Below the pieces are notes generated by a model. It was not told the DNA's origin. It searched no databases and saw nothing but the letters and a program-made list of their open reading frames with translations. A stretch of DNA of 64,000 nt. Source: an uncultured Prevotella sp. (lineage in GTDB: Bacteria; Bacteroidota; Bacteroidia; Bacteroidales; Bacteroidaceae). The stretch spans positions 34,555 through 98,554 of the forward strand of contig CAMYVQ010000002.1 in the NCBI GenBank assembly GCA_947302435.1, read 5' to 3'. A program made the translations under genes and the position numbers. Below are positions 58,006 through 64,000 of the stretch, one piece after another (the first letter of the stretch is position 1; the number at the start of each line of letters is the position of its first letter).

Positions 58006-58509
58006 ATGAAAAAGGTAATGATAGTTTGCACAGGCCTTTGTCTCGCCTTGGCTTTCACTGGATGTAAGTCGAAGGAGAGTGCCTACAGACAGGCATACGA
58101 AAAGGCAAAAGCAGCAGAATCTGCTCAGAATGTGATCGAGACACCTGCTGTCGTCGCTGTCGAAACGCCCGTTGTTGCTCCTGTCCAGACACGTCCTGTG
58201 ACTCAGACAAGAGTGGTTGACAATGTTGACAATGTGTCGGTTCGCGAGGAGCGCGTTTCAGTTGTTAGCGGTATCGGGCTGGGTAGTTACAGTGTTGTCG
58301 TTGGCTCTTTCTCTGTGATAGCCAATGCAGAGGGTTTGCAGCAGCGCCTGAGAAATGCAGGCTATGCAGCCCAGATTGTAAGGAATGTTGACCGTAACAT
58401 GTATCGTGTGGTAGCTACCACTTTCAACGACAAGAGGTCGGCAGTCGAGAGCCGCGACGACCTGCGTGTCAGCTATCCCGACGCATGGTTGCTCTATAAC
58501 GTAAAATAG
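58006..58509 (+). CDS. SPOR-domain lipoprotein
   Basis: LALAFTGCKSKES lipobox; SVVVGSFSVIANAEGLQQRLRNAGYAAQIV. Confidence 0.88.
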   Translation: MKKVMIVCTGLCLALAFTGCKSKESAYRQAYEKAKAAESAQNVIETPAVVAVETPVVAPVQTRPVTQTRVVDNVDNVSVREERVSVVSGIGLGSYSVVVGSFSVIANAEGLQQRLRNAGYAAQIVRNVDRNMYRVVATTFNDKRSAVESRDDLRVSYPDAWLLYNVK

Positions 58510-58517
58510 TCAATCGT

Positions 58518-58943
58518 TTGGCTCGCATCCTATCCATCGATTACGGTCGTAAGAGAACAGGACTGGCAGTCACCGACCCGCAGCAGATTATTGCAGGCGG
58601 GTTGGCGACTGTCTCTACTTCTGAACTCTTCGATTGGCTGAAGGGATATATTGAAAAGGAGCCAGTGGAGCGTATCGTTATCGGTGAACCACGTCAGATG
58701 GACGGCTCGCCGAGTGAGAACCTGGCACGTGTGCAGCAGTTTGTCAATCGTTGGCGAAAAGCTGTCCCCACCATTCCCATTGAGTTCTACGACGAGCGTT
58801 TCACTTCCGTCCTTGCCCATCGGGCCATGATTGACGGCGGCTTGCGTAAGAAAGACCGTCAAAACAAGGCATTGGTCGACGAAATCAGTGCTACCATTAT
58901 TCTGGAGGACTATATGCGGTCGCTTCTTCGCCCCCTAAGTTAG
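58518..58943 (+). CDS. ruvX: Holliday junction resolvase-like protein (YqgF/RuvX)
   Basis: ARILSIDYGRKRTGLAVTDP, RIVIGEPRQMDGSPSE, FYDERFTSV; TTG start; last codons and stop lie in the MITE-like element. Confidence 0.93.
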   Translation: MARILSIDYGRKRTGLAVTDPQQIIAGGLATVSTSELFDWLKGYIEKEPVERIVIGEPRQMDGSPSENLARVQQFVNRWRKAVPTIPIEFYDERFTSVLAHRAMIDGGLRKKDRQNKALVDEISATIILEDYMRSLLRPLS

Positions 58944-59039
58944 GGGGGGGGTCTGAACAGGCGCAGATCCCTATGATCATAAGAAATAATGGTCTGATGT
59001 TTCGCTTGTTCAGACCCCCAATCCCCTAACTTAGGGGGC
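58930..59039. mobile_element. MITE-like inverted-repeat element, copy 1
   Basis: gccccctaagttaggggg...gtctgaaca...cgcttgttcagacccccaatcccctaacttagggggc; paralogous to 63421..63538. Confidence 0.8.
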
Positions 59040-59606
59040 ATGAATATGATACTACCAATTTATATTTATGGCCAGCCTGTGCTTCGTAAGGTGGCCGAAG
59101 ACATTTCTACCGACGATCCTGACTTGAAGCAGTTGATTGCTGACATGTATGAGACCCTTGATGCTTCAGAGGGCATCGGACTGGCAGCTCCCCAGATTGG
59201 CAAACCCATCCGTTTGTCGGTCATCGATCTCGATGTGCTGAGTGAAGACCTTCCCGAATACAAAGGCTTCCGCCATGCCTTTATCAATCCTCATATTATT
59301 GAATACGACGACACGAAGACCGACTCTTCGGAGGAGGGCTGCCTGTCGCTGCCGGCCATTCACGAGAAAGTGACGCGCCCCACCCGCATCCGCGTACAAT
59401 GGATTGACGAAGATTTCCAGCCCCACGACGAGTGGGTTGAAGGCTATCTGGCCCGTGTGATGCAGCATGAGTTCGACCATTTGGATGGTAAGATGTTCAT
59501 CGACCGCATATCGGCACTGCGCCGGCAGCTCATCAGCAGTAAGCTGAAAGCACTCATACAGGGCCGTTATCGTTGTAACTACAAGACAAAGCCGGTGAGG
59601 AGGTGA
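59040..59606 (+). CDS. def: Peptide deformylase
   Basis: [50 protein letters not shown]. Confidence 0.97.
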   Translation: MNMILPIYIYGQPVLRKVAEDISTDDPDLKQLIADMYETLDASEGIGLAAPQIGKPIRLSVIDLDVLSEDLPEYKGFRHAFINPHIIEYDDTKTDSSEEGCLSLPAIHEKVTRPTRIRVQWIDEDFQPHDEWVEGYLARVMQHEFDHLDGKMFIDRISALRRQLISSKLKALIQGRYRCNYKTKPVRR

Positions 59607-59612
59607 AAAAGT

Positions 59613-59780
59613 GAAGAGTGAAGAATGAAGAGTGAAGAATGAAGAGTGAAGAATTTGCTACCGCTGTCTGTAGGTGTCGCCCTTCATCGACATCTTCCCT
59701 TCGGCTAATCGTTTTAGTCGTCATGCTATTCAATGCGTTAGCAAATTCTTCACTCTTCACTCTTCACTCTTCACTCCTTC
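59613..59780. repeat. Inverted heptad arrays containing a perfect 21-bp inverted repeat around a 78-bp core
   Basis: (GAAGART)6 left; ATTCTTC(ACTCTTC)3 right; perfect IR tgaagagtgaagaatttgcta (59640-59660) / tagcaaattcttcactcttca (59739-59759). Confidence 0.95.
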
Positions 59781-61717
59781 ACGCCCAGTACAACATCGAC
59801 CGCTTGCTGACCATTGGCCGTTCGGCCCTCTATTATGAGGACTATGTGCTGTCGATGCAGTATTTCAATCAGGCCATTTCCGCCAAGCCTTACCTTTATG
59901 AGCCGTGGTTTTTCCGGGCCGTGGCCAAATATAGTCTTGACGACTATGCCGGTGCCGAAGCCGATTGCACACAGGGCATCCAGCGCAACCCATACGTGGT
60001 GAGTCTTTACGAGTTGCGTGGAATAGCCCGTATTCAGCAAAAGAAATTTTCAGATGCCATCAAGGACTATGACATTGCCCTGAAGTACGACCCGGTGAAC
60101 CGAGGGTTGTGGCACAACCGTGTGCTTTGCCATATTCAGAACAAGGATTTCGACACCGCTCTTCTTGAGATCGACACCATGCTGACACGCTGGAGCCGCT
60201 ATTCGGCTGCCTATAACATGCAGGCCGATGTCTTCATGCAGAAGAAGGACACCACGTCGGCCATGGTCTCGTTGGACAAAAGTCTGGAGATTGACCCTTA
60301 CGACGGACAGACGTGGTCGGCCAAGAGCATGATCTGCCTGATGCGCGAGGAGTGGAAAGAGGGTGAGGAATGTCTCGACAAGTCCATCCACCTGTTGCCG
60401 AAGAATGCCAACAACTACATTAATCGCGCCCTGGCACGGTATAACCAGAACAACCTGCGTGGTGCCCTGTCTGACTATGACACGGCACTCGACCTCGAAC
60501 CCAACAACTTCTTGGGACATTACAACCGGGGATTGCTTCGCGCACAGGTTGGCGACGACAACCGTGCCATTACCGACTTTGACTTTGTGCTGCGTTTGGA
60601 GCCTGACAACCTCATGGCACTCTTCAACCGTGCCGTATTGCTCGACAAGACAGGCGACCTGCAAGGGGCTATCCGCGACTATTCAAAGGTAATCGACGAA
60701 TATCCCAACTTCTGGACAGGACTGGAGTTTCGTGCCAGTTGCTACCGTCGTATGGGCATGGTCAAGCAGGCCGAGCAAGACGAGTTCACCGTCTATAAAG
60801 CCCGTTTGGAGAAACATCTCTATGGCACCCAGCCCCGGTTGAACCCGAAGCAGATGCGCAAGCGCAGCGACGAGTCGCCCGAGAAATACAATCAGTTGGT
60901 GGTCGAAGACGAGCAGGAACTGGAACACGACTATCAGAACGACTATCGCGGACGGGTGCAGAACCGCAAGGTCGACGTAGACTATCAGCCGCTTTTCGCC
61001 CTCTCGTTTGTCGTCATGAAGAGCGACGTGCGCTCCTACGTGGCTTTCGACCGTCATGTCGATGCCCTCAACCAGCGTTTCGCCTCGCGCACATTATATA
61101 TTAATAATACACGTCCCACGTTTACCGAGAGGGAGTCGAAGGGCTATTTTGAATACATCGACTCCCTCACAACCTCCATTGGACGTTCGCGCAATACGGA
61201 GCAGACCCTTCGCAACCTCTTCCTTCGGGCGGTGGCTTACTCCACCATCCAAAACTATGAGAGTGCCATCGAGGATCTCTCAACCTATTTGCAGGAAGAC
61301 TCCACCTGCGTGCCGGCCCTGTGGCAGCGCGCCTATTGTCAGTCGCGCATCAATCAGTTTGTCACCGCCACTATCGGTGCCCCCCATGACCCTTCGGCCA
61401 CCGAAGGTACCGGGGTGGAACTGAAGAACGCTAACGTACTGGCCGACCTGAACCATGCCCTCTCGCTCGATGGCAAGAACGCCTTCCTCTTTTACAACCG
61501 TGCCTGTTTCTATGCACAGCGGCAGCAATATGCCCAGGCCATTGAAGACTTTACACGTGCCATCGCACTCGATGCCAATATGGCCGAGGCCTATTACAAC
61601 CGTGGCCTCTGTGCCATCTACCATAAGCAGACGGAGGCAGGCATCAGCGATCTGAGCAAGGCTGGAGAACTGGGACTTTACACAGCATACAGCATAATAA
61701 AAAAATACAGAAAGTGA
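59639..61717 (+). CDS. TPR-repeat protein with signal peptide
   Basis: Hydrophobic LRLIVLVVMLFNALA...HAQ then many TPR units (ALSDYDTALDLEPNNFLGHYNRGLLRAQVGD). Confidence 0.88.
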   Translation: MKSEEFATAVCRCRPSSTSSLRLIVLVVMLFNALANSSLFTLHSSLLHAQYNIDRLLTIGRSALYYEDYVLSMQYFNQAISAKPYLYEPWFFRAVAKYSLDDYAGAEADCTQGIQRNPYVVSLYELRGIARIQQKKFSDAIKDYDIALKYDPVNRGLWHNRVLCHIQNKDFDTALLEIDTMLTRWSRYSAAYNMQADVFMQKKDTTSAMVSLDKSLEIDPYDGQTWSAKSMICLMREEWKEGEECLDKSIHLLPKNANNYINRALARYNQNNLRGALSDYDTALDLEPNNFLGHYNRGLLRAQVGDDNRAITDFDFVLRLEPDNLMALFNRAVLLDKTGDLQGAIRDYSKVIDEYPNFWTGLEFRASCYRRMGMVKQAEQDEFTVYKARLEKHLYGTQPRLNPKQMRKRSDESPEKYNQLVVEDEQELEHDYQNDYRGRVQNRKVDVDYQPLFALSFVVMKSDVRSYVAFDRHVDALNQRFASRTLYINNTRPTFTERESKGYFEYIDSLTTSIGRSRNTEQTLRNLFLRAVAYSTIQNYESAIEDLSTYLQEDSTCVPALWQRAYCQSRINQFVTATIGAPHDPSATEGTGVELKNANVLADLNHALSLDGKNAFLFYNRACFYAQRQQYAQAIEDFTRAIALDANMAEAYYNRGLCAIYHKQTEAGISDLSKAGELGLYTAYSIIKKYRK

Positions 61718-61720
61718 TCT

Positions 61721-62896
61721 ATGGAAAAAGAGACTTTAGTTTGGAACAAGATTCTGGCAGCCGTATTGAAAATGCCAGGCGTAAAGGTAGACCGTGTGGC
61801 TTTCCTGCGTAAGGAACTGAAGGACTATTGCAGCGAACAAATGCTGGACATGCTTTCCAATGTGCGGCCGTACACCATTGTCGAGGACAAGGTCATCGAC
61901 AGCGTGGCCTCTTCATGCATCAATTTCCATACGGCCATGGCCACCACTGGCTCTGCCATTGCAGGACTGCCAGGCGGACTGGCGATGGCGGCCACCATAC
62001 CGGGCGACCTGACACAGTACTATTTCCATGTGGTGGTGCTTTCGCAAAAATTGGCCTATCTCTATGGCTTTCCCGATTTCTGCAAGGCCAATGGCGAACT
62101 GGGCGAGGAGGCCTGCGACTTGCTCACCGTCTTCATGGGTTCGATGATGGGTGTGAAAGTGGCCGATCAGGGCATTAACGAGCTGGCCAAAGGCATGGCG
62201 AAATCGGCTGTCGGACGACTGCCGCGATTGGCCATCACGAAGACGGCCATCTATCCCGTCGTGATGCAGGTGGCCAAATTGGCAGGTACGAAGATTTCCA
62301 AGAATGGTTTCGTAAACTCTGTGGGCAAGTTCATTCCCGTTGCCGGTGGCGTGTTCTCTGGCACAGTGACACTTTTCACCTTCAGACCTGGTGCCAAGAG
62401 GTTGCAGAAGCGATTGAAGGCACAGAAGACCTATTTCAAAAGTTCCGACGATGCGGCTCTTGAGAACTTCTGGAACGAGGAGGGGCAGAACGAGCGTTCG
62501 CGCATCCGTGCATCCTTTGCCAAGGCGGAACAGACACAGGATCATCCTTCTGCAAAGCAGTTGGCACTGATACAGGTCATGATCAACATGGCCAACATTT
62601 CCGATAACATCTCGCCTGATGTGCAGGATCTGATTGAAGACCGTGTCGCCCGTACCGAATTGACGGGTGACCAGCAGATTGCCTTGCTCGAGAACTTGGG
62701 CGTGGAGTACAGCTTTGAGGTCGACTACGACGTTCTGGCCTGCGATCCCGACTATGCCCGTGAGGCACTGAAAGCCATGGTTCAGGTCATGCACACCGCC
62801 GGCCGGAAGACCGTGGCCGAGAAGATGTACCTCTCCATGACAGCCAAGGCACTCGGTGTCAGCAAGGAGGAACTCGACGAAATGATGGAGTCTTAA
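61721..62896 (+). CDS. EcsC-family-like protein
   Basis: GSAIAGLPGGLAMAATIPGDLTQYYFHVVVLSQKLAYLYGFPDF Gly/Ala-rich segment; family by recollection. Confidence 0.5.
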   Translation: MEKETLVWNKILAAVLKMPGVKVDRVAFLRKELKDYCSEQMLDMLSNVRPYTIVEDKVIDSVASSCINFHTAMATTGSAIAGLPGGLAMAATIPGDLTQYYFHVVVLSQKLAYLYGFPDFCKANGELGEEACDLLTVFMGSMMGVKVADQGINELAKGMAKSAVGRLPRLAITKTAIYPVVMQVAKLAGTKISKNGFVNSVGKFIPVAGGVFSGTVTLFTFRPGAKRLQKRLKAQKTYFKSSDDAALENFWNEEGQNERSRIRASFAKAEQTQDHPSAKQLALIQVMINMANISDNISPDVQDLIEDRVARTELTGDQQIALLENLGVEYSFEVDYDVLACDPDYAREALKAMVQVMHTAGRKTVAEKMYLSMTAKALGVSKEELDEMMES

Positions 62897-62942
62897 TTCG
62901 CCTTGATTTTTGTCCGTCTGACGGTTCAATTCAAATGAGTTT

Positions 62943-63005
62943 ACAAAGTCGTCGACTTTGTGTTACAAACTCGTCGACTTTGTGACACAAACTCGACGAC
63001 TTTGT
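62943..63005. repeat. Three-unit near-palindromic repeat, copy B
   Basis: Same three 19-bp units as copy A, 3-nt spacers gtt and gac instead of ggg and ctc. Confidence 0.95.
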
Positions 63006-63084
63006 AAAACGGTTCAAAATGAATGGTTTTATCAGTCCATAGAGACTGTCCTTTTTTGTGTGTCAGATTGTCAGTCAGGGCAGT

Positions 63085-63101
63085 TTGGCACACTTTTGGC
63101 A
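63085..63101 (+). promoter_or_regulatory. Putative sigma-54 (-24/-12) promoter of groESL
   Basis: TTGGCACACTTTTGGCA against consensus TTGGCACGnnnnTTGCW, correct GG/GC spacing. Confidence 0.55.
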
Positions 63102-63151
63102 TAAACGGGGTAGAAGATATTAAACATCATTATTTAAATATTGTAACAATT

Positions 63152-63420
63152 ATGACAATCAAACCATTAGCTGACCGCGTGCTGGTAGTGCCTGCACCGG
63201 CTGAAGAGAAAATCGGTGGAATCATTATTCCCGACACTGCAAAGGAGAAGCCCCTGCGCGGCATTATCAAGGCCGTTGGTAAGGGCACCAAGGACGAAGA
63301 GATGATTCTGAAAGAGGGCGACGAAGTGCTCTATGGCAAATATAGCGGCACCGAGATTGAGCTCGAAGGTGAGAAGTTCCTGATGATGCGTCAGAGCGAC
63401 GTGCTCGCAGTGATCTGTTA

Positions 63421-63421
<1 letters not shown>
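63152..63421 (+). CDS. groES: Co-chaperonin GroES
   Basis: [37 protein letters not shown]. Confidence 0.98.

Positions 63422-64000
<579 letters not shown>

Noticed and set aside
59554-59760. Minus-strand ORF MKSEEFANALNSMTT... as a real gene
   Set aside because: It exists because the inverted repeat is symmetric; used only to show that the inverted core stays open.
62943-63005. Regularly spaced repeats resembling a mini-CRISPR
   Set aside because: Same 22-bp period with 3-nt spacers as copy A; a dispersed repeat, not an array with acquired spacers.

Overview
Window from a Bacteroidota chromosome, Prevotella-like by protein character and TAnnTTTG -7 boxes. Most of it is ordinary core genome: phosphohexomutase (cut at left edge), gyrA, acyl-CoA ligases, UDP-glucuronate decarboxylase, hemW, an EF-G-like protein, a TonB receptor, SPFH protein, TolQ/ExbD cluster, tex, GH28/PL11/GH97 enzymes, sppA-lpxK-punA-thiL, tRNA-Phe, hutH, pheS, murB, ruvX, def, groES and groEL (cut at right edge). 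Two AT-richer accessory regions stand out. One (about 20.5-24.4 kb) has a 918-aa multi-zinc-ribbon protein beside a truncated NYN-domain gene. The other (about 33.2-40.2 kb) has an AbiEi/AbiEii pair, a PD-(D/E)XK nuclease-like protein, a glycosylase-like protein and an AlbA_2/Schlafen-type protein. The most unusual signals are repeats: (1) a perfect 21-bp inverted repeat around a 78-bp segment encoding the signal peptide of a TPR protein, whose inversion would keep the frame open but remove the hydrophobic core; (2) a 110-118 bp MITE-like inverted-repeat element between ruvX/def and between groES/groEL; (3) a dispersed 19-bp near-palindrome in 3-unit or 1-unit form; (4) heptameric repeat arrays in intergenic DNA and inside hemW and a PL11 lyase gene. 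All family names come from reading the translations; no searches were run.
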